DNA from: Chitinophaga pinensis
GTDB lineage: Bacteria; Bacteroidota; Bacteroidia; NS11-12g; UBA9320
Length of the DNA: 19,188 nt
Assembly: GCA_945890595.1 (NCBI GenBank)
Contig: CAMDCQ010000019.1
Span: 1-19,188, forward strand
Direction: 5' to 3'
A program made the position numbers and the translations under genes. Positions 6,877 to 14,733 of this stretch are shown here, piece by piece (the stretch's first letter is position 1; each line of letters begins with the position of its first letter). Under the pieces are notes generated by a model, which was not told the origin of the DNA, ran no database searches, and was given only the letters and a program-made list of their open reading frames with translations.

Positions 6877-9735
6877 TTATTTTTTCTTCATATCCAGGTT
6901 TGTTAGCACTGAGAAGTAGAGCATTCTACCCACAAATGGACCTCCATATACCTGATAATTAAGGTTATTGAAAACGCTTCGTTGTGCATTTTCTCCATTT
7001 TTGTCAAACAACGGCATGATGCCAAATAGGTTTGATCCACCGAGTTTTAAGGTGGTGTTGTGCTTTTTTATCTCATAGTTGATCTGAAAATCGACCATGT
7101 CATACGTAGGAACCGTTCCCGTAAACTGAGGAGATCCCTCAAACACAAAACCTTGTATCCATTTGTAATTAACACCAAAACCAAAGTTCTCCGCTTTACT
7201 TCCAGGAAGCTTTAACTTGGTCCCCGTGAAACTAATGTTGAATTTATGTTCTGGAGTGTTAAAAGCAGGAACAATAGGGTCGTCTGCACCTTTTTTGTTC
7301 AATACATTCCACGAATGATTTACCCCAAAATCATATTTTTTGAAGAAGTAATTAATGCCAATACTGGTGCCTTGAGTTGTCACTCCCGAGGTTGCATTCG
7401 CCGCAACTCGGTATACGGCAACACCATTCGGCAATCCGCTTTGGGCATCAAAATCGGCATCTAGCCCAATATTGTATCCAATAAAATCTTTGTAAAACGT
7501 ATAGTAGTATCCTGCGTCTATAAAAACAGATTGGTCTGCAACGTTTCCTTTATACCCTATTTCAAATGTTCGAGCCTGCTCAGGTCGTATCGGGTCTACG
7601 TTGTAATATTTAATTTTTGAAATATCAATATTGGTAGCAAATGCATCTCTAAATGATTGAATATCAATCAGAGAATCAAACCCATTTAAATTTCCTAATA
7701 AGGTGGCTCTACCCACGTCGTACAGTAAATACTGATCTGCTAAGGTTGGATTACGAATAGCCGCAGAAAAAGAACTGCGAATCACATGATTCTTACGTAC
7801 TTTGTAGATGAATGATGTTGCAGGAGAAGCCAAAAAGTTGAAATTTTGATTTTTATCTAGTCGGGTGGTGATATTTAAAATCATCCGATCCGATTGCCAA
7901 CGTTTGTCAATTCCGGCATAAATGCCTGCTTCAAAATTTCGTATGACAACATCCCCTGTATCGTTTAAGATAGTGCCTTTTGACTCTGGCGCGTAAAGTC
8001 TTCCGCTAGTTCCAACGGTAACAGCGCCAAATGAAGGTTTGAATTTATACTCGCCTTGATAATGATACAAAGCGGATTGGTCATAAAATCGGGTGCCACC
8101 TTCGGTAAATAGTCTGCTGGTAATATCCCTAAAGGTGCTGTCAAAATCACTAGTTCCCGGCGCTATTCTTCCAACATCTGTCGTTTTTCTATTGTTTGTA
8201 TGGAATGTATTGATTGCATCTCTGTTGGCATCAATAAAAGGTAAATAGATGGTCTTGTACCACTCTTCTTGCGACGCGTGTATAGTCTGATCGTAAGGAA
8301 CATAACCGGGTAATGCTTCTACTTGCTTATAGCCCGTTCTACGCCAGTATCGCTCATAGTCATTATACCAATCGCCTTCTTCCTTATCGGCTTCGTTCAA
8401 TCTAAATGCGGTAGTTACGATATCATAAGTGTTGCCTGCATTTTCGTTTGTGCTGTACACCCGAAAGAAAAATTTATCCTTTTGTTTCAGCTCTATTTTG
8501 TTCTGCCAAAAACGAATATTCTCTAGTTTGTACCTGTTATCTCCTTGATAAACAGTACTCCCCGTGCTAAAATTAAAAGCATAGTCCAGCTGCAAGCTAT
8601 CATCTAGCATATAGCTCAGTGTGCTATTTAGCTTAAGGTTGTCTGTGCCGTAATCCACCAAATCTTTCTCATTATACCCGGTTCTATAAAAGGTTCCTAA
8701 GCCTGCTCCTTTGTCATAAATCCGTGCTGCTTCATCAAAGTCGTCATTACCATTGGCAAGTACTTCATCTCCATACCTATTTACAGCGTCATAACCTCCA
8801 GGATTACCAGGACCATGTTCACTGTCTTGTGTTGGGTTATAGTTTTCTGCTTTCCAGTCATTTGCTTGCATATAAAATGCATTTACTTTATACCCAAACT
8901 TCTTTTGGCCTTTTTCATTTGTGGTAAAGCCAGCGTATCGTGCCGCAAATTGCATTAAATTACGCTCGCCTATTTTAAGTTCTGTGGTAAGCCCCGGAAA
9001 ATCATATGCGTCTTTCGTCTCCATAGCTATTACCCCGTTAAATGCATTTGGGCCGTAAAATGCGCTACTGGCTCCTGCTATTACATTTACTCTTTTTAAG
9101 TCTAAATCACTCGCTCCTAAGAAATTACCGAGACTAAAATTTAATCCTGGTGATTGGTTGTCTACTCCATCTATCAGTTGCAATGAACGTACAGGGCTAG
9201 TACTGTTAAAACCACGCGTGTTTACTACTCTAAATCCAAGACTTGCTGCCGTTACATCCACTCCTTTCATGTTGCCTAAACTTTCATAAAACGAGGCTGC
9301 GGGCGCATCTTGAATGGCCTTTAGTCCCATCGATTCTACGGTAAGTGGTTGCTCTTTTTGCTTTTCGGAAACTCTACTCGCTCTAACTGTTGCACCGGTT
9401 AGCACATTTTCATTGGCTTCTAACATGGTGGCTTTTATCGTTTTATCGCCTGTTGTTACGGTGAGTTCAAGGTCAGCATATCCCAAGTATGAAATTTTGA
9501 TAGCAACAGGTAATGTCGGTACTTTAAGTTTAAACTCACCACTCTCATCTGTGATAGCACCTGCACCTTTCACTGTTGGAACGGTAACATAAGCGCCAGC
9601 TAATGGTTCATTATTCGTATTTATTACTTTCCCGGATATGGTTTGACCATTTACAAATAAGGTGCAAAAAAAGGCTAGGATGAAAAGCCAAACGCTTTTG
9701 CGGCTCGTTATATATTGCGGGTTTATTCTTGGCAT
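6877..9735 (-). CDS. large TonB-dependent receptor with carboxypeptidase-regulatory-like domain
   Basis: This is a 952-residue outer-membrane receptor. The ATG at 9735-9733 gives a long N-terminus with hydrophobic residues 14-30 and probable cleavage at VNG-Q. Residues 31-108 are a carboxypeptidase-regulatory-like domain (TISGKVINTNNEPLAGAYV, then ITDESGEF and YLGYADLEL). The plug, about 125-240, shows NTRGFNST (172-179), LQLIDGVDNQSPGL (186-199) and GASSAFYGPNAFNGVIAMET (221-240). A barrel of about 700 residues follows. There is no SusD-like lipoprotein beside it, so this is not a standard glycan Sus pair. It is the first gene of a two-gene unit with the T9SS hydrolase-fold gene 45 bases downstream. 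By inference the secreted protein acts on or captures something that this receptor imports. The ligand is unknown. The C-terminus (TNLDMKKK) does not end in the usual aromatic residue. Confidence 0.92.
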   Translation of the reverse strand: MPRINPQYITSRKSVWLFILAFFCTLFVNGQTISGKVINTNNEPLAGAYVTVPTVKGAGAITDESGEFKLKVPTLPVAIKISYLGYADLELTVTTGDKTIKATMLEANENVLTGATVRASRVSEKQKEQPLTVESMGLKAIQDAPAASFYESLGNMKGVDVTAASLGFRVVNTRGFNSTSPVRSLQLIDGVDNQSPGLNFSLGNFLGASDLDLKRVNVIAGASSAFYGPNAFNGVIAMETKDAYDFPGLTTELKIGERNLMQFAARYAGFTTNEKGQKKFGYKVNAFYMQANDWKAENYNPTQDSEHGPGNPGGYDAVNRYGDEVLANGNDDFDEAARIYDKGAGLGTFYRTGYNEKDLVDYGTDNLKLNSTLSYMLDDSLQLDYAFNFSTGSTVYQGDNRYKLENIRFWQNKIELKQKDKFFFRVYSTNENAGNTYDIVTTAFRLNEADKEEGDWYNDYERYWRRTGYKQVEALPGYVPYDQTIHASQEEWYKTIYLPFIDANRDAINTFHTNNRKTTDVGRIAPGTSDFDSTFRDITSRLFTEGGTRFYDQSALYHYQGEYKFKPSFGAVTVGTSGRLYAPESKGTILNDTGDVVIRNFEAGIYAGIDKRWQSDRMILNITTRLDKNQNFNFLASPATSFIYKVRKNHVIRSSFSAAIRNPTLADQYLLYDVGRATLLGNLNGFDSLIDIQSFRDAFATNIDISKIKYYNVDPIRPEQARTFEIGYKGNVADQSVFIDAGYYYTFYKDFIGYNIGLDADFDAQSGLPNGVAVYRVAANATSGVTTQGTSIGINYFFKKYDFGVNHSWNVLNKKGADDPIVPAFNTPEHKFNISFTGTKLKLPGSKAENFGFGVNYKWIQGFVFEGSPQFTGTVPTYDMVDFQINYEIKKHNTTLKLGGSNLFGIMPLFDKNGENAQRSVFNNLNYQVYGGPFVGRMLYFSVLTNLDMKKK

Positions 9736-9809
9736 ATACGCTTACGGTTAAGAGATGCCGAAAATAATAAAATACCTTGTTAATTTCATAGTCTTTCATA
9801 AAAGGTAGC

Positions 9810-9836
9810 TTGGATTAAAGACGATGCTTAATTTTG
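9810..9836 (+). promoter_or_regulatory. candidate Bacteroidota-type promoter for the membrane-anchored hydrolase
   Basis: TAATTTTG at 9829-9836 matches the -7 consensus TAnnTTTG exactly. TTG at 9810-9812 lies 16 bases upstream, one short of the usual 17-23 spacing. The predicted start of transcription would leave a leader of only about 6-10 bases before the ATG at 9849, which is a reason for caution. Confidence 0.4.
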
Positions 9837-9848
9837 TGAATTATAATC

Positions 9849-10862
9849 ATGAAAAAAATTATACTCGGCATAGTCGGATTTATTGGTGTATTGACACTTT
9901 TATTTTTAGTAGGCCCAAAGCCTTCACCATTTAAAAGTAATCCTGCAATTCCTTTGGATGTGCAGAGTGAAGTTGCAAAACATGCTAATGTTGAATCGTG
10001 GGTAAAAGAGCTTGAAAGCCAAAAGGAAATACGACCAGGAAACGAAAGTGAATTTTATTGGGCAGATTCTGCCGGAAAAACGACTGAATTTGTGTTGCTA
10101 TATCTACATGGATTTTCTGCTTCCCCTGCAGAAGGGCGTCCTGTAAGTAAGGATTTTGCGAAGCGTTATGGCATGAATTTGTATGCGCCATTACTTGCAG
10201 AACACGGGTTAATAGAAGAAGAGCCTATGCTCAATTATACCGCTGAGTCATGGACGCTAAGTGCTCAAAAAGCATTAGCAGTGGCACAAACCATGGGTAA
10301 GAAAGTAATCGTTATGTCTACCAGCACCGGCTGTACATCTGCACTATATCTAGCCTCGGATTCTACCAATAAAATTCATGCCTTACTCAATTATTCCCCT
10401 AACATTAGGGTTTTTGATAAACGCGCCTTTATTGTTTCTGGACCTTGGGGATTACAGATTGCCAGACTCATAAAAGGAGATAAGTACAATGTTTGGGAAG
10501 CGCCCAAAGGGGCAGAACAATACTGGCATACCAAATACAGACTTGAGGCAATTGTAGAAATGCAAAAGTTATTAGAAGCGACCATGGTAGAAGCTACATT
10601 TGCGCAAATTACCGTCCCTACGTTTGTGGGGTACTATTATAAAAATGAGTCGCAACAAGACGACGTAGTTTCTGTAGTAGCGATACAAGAAATGTACAAA
10701 AAATTAGGAAGTCCCATCAAAGAAATTAAGCAATTTGAGGAGGTTGGGGCTCACGCTATGGCAAGCAGCTTATTCAGCACAGATATTGACGCTGTGAAAG
10801 AAGCAAGTTTCCTTTTTGCAGAAACTAAGCTCCATCTAAAGCCAATTACATCTTCTAACTAA
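9849..10862 (+). CDS. membrane-anchored alpha/beta hydrolase (esterase or lipase-like)
   Basis: This is a 337-residue protein starting at ATG 9849. Residues 3-21 are a hydrophobic segment (IILGIVGFIGVLTLLFLVG), either an N-terminal anchor or an uncleaved signal, placing the enzyme on the periplasmic side. The hydrolase fold is clear. LYLHGFSASPAEGRP (84-98) gives the oxyanion-hole HG. VIVMSTSTGCTSAL (153-166) is the nucleophile elbow, with Ser159 in S-T-S-T-G, a small-residue variant of G-x-S-x-G. Asp271 or Asp272 in the segment after GYYYKNESQQ is the likely acid, and His302 in GAHAM is the likely base. This is a complete catalytic set, unlike the hydrolase-fold protein at 5158-6831. It resembles serine-aminopeptidase-like or monoacylglycerol-lipase-like hydrolases, but the substrate is unknown. 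It is divergent from the receptor gene at 9735, and its TAA overlaps the convergent neighbour's stop by four bases. Confidence 0.9.
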   Translation: MKKIILGIVGFIGVLTLLFLVGPKPSPFKSNPAIPLDVQSEVAKHANVESWVKELESQKEIRPGNESEFYWADSAGKTTEFVLLYLHGFSASPAEGRPVSKDFAKRYGMNLYAPLLAEHGLIEEEPMLNYTAESWTLSAQKALAVAQTMGKKVIVMSTSTGCTSALYLASDSTNKIHALLNYSPNIRVFDKRAFIVSGPWGLQIARLIKGDKYNVWEAPKGAEQYWHTKYRLEAIVEMQKLLEATMVEATFAQITVPTFVGYYYKNESQQDDVVSVVAIQEMYKKLGSPIKEIKQFEEVGAHAMASSLFSTDIDAVKEASFLFAETKLHLKPITSSN

Positions 10863-12103
10863 TACAGTTTGCTAAGTAATCTTGGCTTGGTTACGTCTGT
10901 GTAGTCGTATTGAAAAACCCCTTGACTCGTAGATAAGATAAAGGTGGTCTCCAGAGGGATAACATCGTAAGCATCAATACCCGTAACCGTTGCTAACTCG
11001 TTTTGTGTTATCGTTGCTAGATTACGTTTGTCAAAAATACGAAGGCCAGACGTTCCATCACAAATAAACAGCACATCGTTATTTAGCCCTAACCCGTAAG
11101 GAGAATTCATGGCATGTGCACTGTGTAGTTTAGGAGTACTGATAGTACTAATGTCCACAACGAGCAATTCATCATTTGCTTCTCCGCAATTTCCATTGCC
11201 TCTCACCGTTACATACGCATAATCTCCTTGTACAGCAACAGGATCACAGCCACGGGCATGACTAATCCCGCTAAGATACGTTGGCTGGTAACCATTATTT
11301 CGGTTGTAAATTAACATACCAGTGGATGTTCCTATAAATAGATGAGCTGAAGAGCCAAAAATGGTTTCTATCTCAAATCCAATATTTCCGGTGTACAATG
11401 TTTTGAATCCGTTCGTTACATCTATGGTAGTAAGCGAGGTGTTATCTACCAGGTACAAAATTCCTTCAACGAAGCTCATTCGTGCCATAGAGCCTCCTGT
11501 GCCCGAATTGTTACCTCCAGATGAACCTGTGTTTGAAATAGAAAAATCATTCTTTTCGGCTGTAAAGAAATCGTTTCTACCCGACCTGATAGAACTAGAA
11601 CCACACGGAACTTCTTCGGTTACCTCTACTTTTTCATAGTCATAAATGAAATTAGCACCAATTTTAAGTGCCGTATTCATTACATCTTGAACTCTGCCTG
11701 TAAGCTGAATGTTTGCTGCATTATCTATGGATAAGCTCACTATGTCAGGTCCCTGGTTTGCGTAGATAATGCCATTATTTACCGAAACATCCGTACATCC
11801 GTCTAGGTGTATAAAATGCAATGGCGTCGGGCTATTTACATCACTGTTGTCCACGATTTGAAAGCCTTTAAACTCATCCACAATAAATAAATACTTCTCA
11901 TAAATATAAATTTTCTTTGGGTTATCGAGGGTTTTGGGGGCTTCTACCTTAAAACTACTGCGTATTTCTGTAATTGTTTTTTCTAAAGGAATGTACTTAA
12001 TGTAGGTTCTGAATTCGGTGCAATCTCTACTGCAGCCAGAAAAAGAAAAAATCACTGCAAAAAATAATACGAGCGATACCGGAGTGAAACGAATTGATTT
12101 CAT
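10859..12103 (-). CDS. LVIVD-repeat beta-propeller-like lipoprotein
   Basis: This is a 414-residue protein with a lipoprotein signal: a hydrophobic stretch (LVLFFAVIFSFSGC) ends at Cys24, the likely lipidated residue. The rest is built from repeats of the LVIVD type, e.g. YLFIVDEFKGFQIVDNSD (71-88) with SPTPLHFIHLDG, YAYVTVRG with DELLVVDISTISTPKL (311-325), and LFICDGTSGLRIFDKRN (345-361). These short repeats usually close into a propeller-like domain on the cell surface. No enzymatic motif is visible. A Gly/Ser/Asn-rich linker interrupts the fold at about 189-205. Several Cys residues (28, 103, 167, 286, 306, 348) could form disulphides outside the cytoplasm. The stop codon (10861-10859) overlaps the convergent hydrolase stop. 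Function unknown; surface binding or scaffolding is the usual guess for the family. Confidence 0.88.
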   Translation of the reverse strand: MKSIRFTPVSLVLFFAVIFSFSGCSRDCTEFRTYIKYIPLEKTITEIRSSFKVEAPKTLDNPKKIYIYEKYLFIVDEFKGFQIVDNSDVNSPTPLHFIHLDGCTDVSVNNGIIYANQGPDIVSLSIDNAANIQLTGRVQDVMNTALKIGANFIYDYEKVEVTEEVPCGSSSIRSGRNDFFTAEKNDFSISNTGSSGGNNSGTGGSMARMSFVEGILYLVDNTSLTTIDVTNGFKTLYTGNIGFEIETIFGSSAHLFIGTSTGMLIYNRNNGYQPTYLSGISHARGCDPVAVQGDYAYVTVRGNGNCGEANDELLVVDISTISTPKLHSAHAMNSPYGLGLNNDVLFICDGTSGLRIFDKRNLATITQNELATVTGIDAYDVIPLETTFILSTSQGVFQYDYTDVTKPRLLSKLY

Positions 12104-12131
12104 GTTTTACGTTTAAAAAAAAATACTTGCA

Positions 12132-12162
12132 CAAATATTTCATTTTAATTCAGGATAATCAA
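12132..12162 (-). promoter_or_regulatory. candidate promoter for the LVIVD lipoprotein gene
   Basis: On the minus strand, AATATTTG (12139-12132) matches TAnnTTTG at all fixed positions but the first. A TTG (12162-12160) lies 20 bases upstream, within the 17-23 spacing known in this phylum. Transcription would begin about 20-25 bases before the ATG at 12103. The TTG overlaps the start codon of the divergent gene at 12162. Confidence 0.35.
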
Positions 12163-12971
12163 TGTTATTTTTGTCTATGCATTGTAATAAATTAAAGCTC
12201 AACTTCTTGACTTTTGTCTTGATTCTCCTTGCAGGAAGCAGTTTTGGGCAACAGTACGCCGAAGTGAGACTGAAAAAAGGTATGGTGCTTAAAGGAGAGC
12301 TTGTAAGCGTGAGTAAAGATAAGCAGGTTGTATTGAAGGCAACTTGGAAAGATAGTATCCTACTCGATTGGGATGATATAGCCTATATAGATTTTGCGGT
12401 TGTACAAAATAAAATGGAGACAATTCAATTGGTTAAGCCGCACTATGATTTTATCGATTCTACGTTATTTGGCACTTTTGATGTGCGGCTTGGTGGTGGT
12501 CAATCTGATTGGGGCGCCATACTAAATCCAGGATTTAAGATTTCTATAGGGAAGTATCTTAACCAAAATAGACATCTTGGTCTTGCTGCATGTGTGGGGT
12601 ACGATTATATGTTTAACTTAACCTCAGATTTGGTACCGGTAGGAGTGAGTCTGCGCGGTAATCTTAGGGATGGCGGACTATCTGCTTTTTACGATGTAGG
12701 TGTGGGGTATAGTTTTGCGCATGACAATAATTCGAGTAGCCAATTAATAGAAAAAAATGGCGGTGCATACATCAATCCTAGTGTGGGCATTATATCCAAG
12801 AAAAGACCACACGTGGCAACCTATCTAAAACTGGGCTATAATTACACTTCGTATGGTGAAATCTACAATGAAGTAATCTGGCAGCAATGGTCGGGATGGA
12901 CTAATGTAGAGGTAAGACGTCAATACGATTTACAAAGCATCAGGGTCTCATTAGGCCTCTACTTTGATTAG
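12162..12971 (+). CDS. small outer-membrane beta-barrel protein of unknown function
   Basis: This is a 269-residue protein. The ATG at 12162 has AGGA six bases upstream. A second in-frame ATG at 12177 (MHCNKLKLNF...) would also leave a complete signal peptide, so either start is possible. Cleavage is likely at SSFG-QQ near residue 30. Residues 34-78 form a small beta-rich domain (RLKKGMVLKGELVSVSKDK then DSILLDWDDIAYIDF), similar to the short N-terminal modules of many Bacteroidota exported proteins. Residues about 100-269 are alternating amphipathic strands with glycine-rich turns (FDVRLGGGQSDWG, LAACVGYDYMF, LSAFYDVGVGYSF, VATYLKLGYNYTS) ending SIRVSLGLYFD, as in an 8-stranded outer-membrane barrel. 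The penultimate Phe fits the barrel-assembly signal. It may sit in the outer membrane as a structural or adhesion protein. No enzyme motif is seen. Confidence 0.82.
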   Translation: MLFLSMHCNKLKLNFLTFVLILLAGSSFGQQYAEVRLKKGMVLKGELVSVSKDKQVVLKATWKDSILLDWDDIAYIDFAVVQNKMETIQLVKPHYDFIDSTLFGTFDVRLGGGQSDWGAILNPGFKISIGKYLNQNRHLGLAACVGYDYMFNLTSDLVPVGVSLRGNLRDGGLSAFYDVGVGYSFAHDNNSSSQLIEKNGGAYINPSVGIISKKRPHVATYLKLGYNYTSYGEIYNEVIWQQWSGWTNVEVRRQYDLQSIRVSLGLYFD

Positions 12972-13005
12972 CCTAAAAAGACAGGAACAAGAAATCAAGA
13001 AAATT

Positions 13006-13608
13006 CTAGCTCCCGACAGTCGATGTTTCTTGGTGATCCACAAACAAACTGTTAATTATTCGTTTGGTTATATTTTTAATCTCCTCAGGCGCAGGGTTGG
13101 TAAGGTAGAGTTCTTTTTTGGTGAAAAAGAATAAACTATGCACAATGAAGTGAGCGTACAGTCTTGCATTTATTGCCTTGTTAGGTAGTAATGACGGATT
13201 TTTACTAAAAATGTGGTAATAGTATTTAGGCATTACGTTATCAAAGTAATTTTGGATATAGTTAAAAGCATTTACCGTGTACTTAGACAATTCTTGATTT
13301 TGGTTCTCTAGAGTGTATCTAGAAATCAAAATAATAGATTCTAAATCATGGCGTATCAACGTTGCAAGTGCATAGGAGCCCGTTAAGTTAGATATCTGAA
13401 CAGATTTTAACTCGTGCTCTTTAAATCTCAAAATAGCTGCTTCATAAAAAATCTCATTCAAATCTTTAAATTCGGCTCTAACTATTTTCTCGTTAACATT
13501 CGCTGTTTTTGCGATATTCTTAATGTTAAGTCCGTTCATATCTCGTTGAACCGATGCTATGTGGCGCACCGCAGCTAAAATCTTCTTACGGTAACTGATG
13601 TTGCTCAT
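13006..13608 (-). CDS. TetR-family-like transcriptional regulator, downstream copy
   Basis: Using the ATG at 13608-13606 gives 200 residues. An upstream in-frame start at 13650 would add 14 residues unlike the family (MVVHILHFPSFKPK), so the shorter form is preferred. Residues about 6-65 have the TetR DNA-binding layout: a first helix (YRKKILAAVRHIASV), the helix-turn-helix GLNIKNIAKTANVNEKIVRAEFKDLNEIFYEAAIL, then a long all-helical ligand or dimer domain. The C-terminal part (about 127-190: MPKYYYHIFSKNPSLLP, IVHSLFFFTKKEL, ITKRIINSLF) aligns with the same region of the adjacent gene, so the two are paralogues. Its start lies inside the end of the upstream gene (23-base overlap), suggesting translational coupling. 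Target and ligand are unknown. The recognition helix is atypical, ending VRAEF where most have lYrHF. Confidence 0.8.
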   Translation of the reverse strand: MSNISYRKKILAAVRHIASVQRDMNGLNIKNIAKTANVNEKIVRAEFKDLNEIFYEAAILRFKEHELKSVQISNLTGSYALATLIRHDLESIILISRYTLENQNQELSKYTVNAFNYIQNYFDNVMPKYYYHIFSKNPSLLPNKAINARLYAHFIVHSLFFFTKKELYLTNPAPEEIKNITKRIINSLFVDHQETSTVGS

Positions 13609-14203
13609 CTTGGGTTTGAAACTTGGAAAGTGTAAAATGTGGACGACCAAACAAACTTGCTATTATTTGTTCCGTTATTTGTTTTCGGTCTTCTATCTTG
13701 CTTATCAAAGGGGCAAGATTTGCTCTATTGAAAAACAAAATACTATGTGCGATGAATTGACTGTAATAGAAAAGGTCTGTTTCGTCTGATGGAATAAGAT
13801 TCGGATTATGCTCCAAGAATTGAAAATAAATGTGAGGCAAGGTCTTGTCCATATATTCATCAAATAATCGGAATGATTCAGAATATTGACTTGATCCAAC
13901 TATTTTCCTATCCATTTCTAAGTCATAAAAGAATTTAAGATCGTGCGTAAGTAGATTGCTTAAAGCTTCCAAGCCTCTTTGTTGTGAAAGCGCAAGAGAT
14001 TCTTCCTTATGTCTGGCTAAAGAAACAATAGTTAATTCTAAACTAATGGCATCAATATCTTCATAAAGGCTAGAAATAGTTTCTAAGGTTAAGTTGGCGT
14101 GCTCTGCAATTAAATCGAAACTTAGCAAGGGCGCTTTGCCCATCAGAATAAGTTCGAAAGTGGCTTGCAGTATATGTTCTTTAAAATGGGGTGTTGATTC
14201 CAA
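13586..14203 (-). CDS. TetR-family-like transcriptional regulator, upstream copy
   Basis: This is a 205-codon frame starting at TTG (14203-14201). An in-frame TGA lies just upstream and the first internal ATG would delete the first helix, so TTG is the best start. Residues about 7-62 show the TetR N-terminal domain: FKEHILQATFELILMG, then the helix-turn-helix LLSFDLIAEHANLTLETISSLYEDIDAISLELTIV. The remaining all-helical region includes LPHIYFQFLEHNPNLIP (122-138), IAHSILFFNRANL (151-163) and ITEQIIASLFG (176-186), which match the downstream gene in order and spacing. Its last 23 bases overlap the next start. Both genes are probably one transcript, made from the gene-poor region to the right. 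TetR proteins often repress their own promoter; a short palindrome 48 bases upstream is a possible site. No efflux or catabolic partner gene adjoins it. Confidence 0.78.
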   Translation of the reverse strand: MESTPHFKEHILQATFELILMGKAPLLSFDLIAEHANLTLETISSLYEDIDAISLELTIVSLARHKEESLALSQQRGLEALSNLLTHDLKFFYDLEMDRKIVGSSQYSESFRLFDEYMDKTLPHIYFQFLEHNPNLIPSDETDLFYYSQFIAHSILFFNRANLAPLISKIEDRKQITEQIIASLFGRPHFTLSKFQTQDEQHQLP

Positions 14204-14250
14204 CGTTCAAGTTATATCAGTTTTAAAACTAAAAAATACGTTCCGTTTAG

Positions 14251-14261
14251 TCGTTTAACGA
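14251..14261. promoter_or_regulatory. short palindrome, possible regulator operator
   Basis: TCGTT-T-AACGA is a perfect 5+1+5 palindrome, 48 bases upstream of the TTG start of the first TetR-like gene. TetR-type dimers bind inverted repeats of this kind and often control their own gene. The arms are shorter than usual and no second copy was found, so the link is inference only. Confidence 0.25.
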
Positions 14262-14418
14262 AAAAAAACATGCATTTCGTCCGTGGTATGCACCAAAATT
14301 TTTAATTAACGGGTTCCGAAATTTTAAAGTTTCAGTCCGTTGTTAAATTAAAACAAGGGCTTTGTAAATAATAGTGTTGCAGAGGGAGTAAAATTAATGA
14401 TTAATCAATTATATTCCA

Positions 14419-14476
14419 CCTAATTTTAAGAACCAAATGAACCATTTCTGGGCAACTTAGTTTTCTTAAAATTTGG
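14419..14476. repeat. inverted repeat 1 of the intergenic cluster
   Basis: CCTAATTTTAAGAA at 14419-14432 and TTCTTAAAATTTGG at 14463-14476 are inverted copies, 13 of 14 positions pairing, with a 30-base spacer. The arms are AT-rich, so chance occurrence is possible. Confidence 0.6.
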
Positions 14477-14544
14477 AAATAAGTCGAAAGCATCCTACTT
14501 CCGTAAAGTATGCATGAATTCTATTTGTTTTCCTGTAAAAAAAA

Positions 14545-14590
14545 GGGTAAATCGTAATTAATCTAAAGCGTATGATAAAAAGATTTACCC
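14545..14590. repeat. inverted repeat 2 of the intergenic cluster
   Basis: GGGTAAATC at 14545-14553 and GATTTACCC at 14582-14590 pair perfectly over 9 bases around a 28-base spacer. The left arm is preceded by an A-run and the right arm continues CCTAAC. No T-run follows on the plus strand. The A-run before the left arm would give a U-tract for minus-strand transcripts, but the long spacer makes a terminator unlikely. Confidence 0.6.
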
Positions 14591-14649
14591 CCTAACACTA
14601 AATTCTGAAGGGCATCAAACGTAACTAAAATGCTATTCTTCAGGTTTTT

Positions 14650-14672
14650 ATATAGCACTTTTGGTGCTATAT
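14650..14672. repeat. hairpin 3 of the intergenic cluster
   Basis: ATATAGCAC (14650-14658) and GTGCTATAT (14664-14672) form a perfect 9-bp stem with a 5-base TTTTG loop. It is a compact hairpin immediately abutting and partly overlapping the left arm of the next inverted repeat. There is no U-tract after it, so it is not an ordinary terminator. Confidence 0.7.
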
Positions 14673-14733
14673 TGAGTTTCAGAGATGGTGTCACGACCTA
14701 AGCAAAAAGTGCACCATCCTCTGAAATCAATAT
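14669..14733. repeat. long imperfect stem 4 of the intergenic cluster, with an alternative partner
   Basis: The left arm (14669-14690) reads ATATTGA, a bulged G, TTTCAGAG, ATGGTG. The right arm (14712-14733) reads CACCAT, a bulged C, CTCTGAAA, TCAATAT. That makes 21 base pairs with two single-base bulges around a 21-base loop. GAGTTTCA (14674-14681) in the left arm can also pair perfectly with TGAAACTC at 14737-14744, so two mutually exclusive structures exist. The stem's first four bases are also the right arm of the preceding hairpin. This could be a structured RNA, a protein site or a small mobile-element remnant. Confidence 0.7.

Noticed and set aside
9611..9799. Minus-strand 62-codon frame overlapping the start of the large TonB receptor
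   Set aside because: It overlaps the receptor's signal peptide region in another frame and has no family features; a shadow frame.
12166..12173. TATTTTTG, an exact TAnnTTTG match near the start of the beta-barrel gene
   Set aside because: It lies after the first ATG (12162-12164), its only upstream TTG is more than 30 bases away, and it would give an almost leaderless message from the second ATG; probably chance in AT-rich DNA.
13608..13650. Longer N-terminus for the downstream TetR-like gene from 13650
   Set aside because: The 14 added residues do not resemble the start of a TetR protein, while the ATG at 13608 begins just before helix 1 and mirrors the layout of the paralogue.
14271..14292. 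TGCAT...ATGCA inverted repeat
   Set aside because: Arms of only five bases 12 bases apart, with no extension; expected by chance in this composition.
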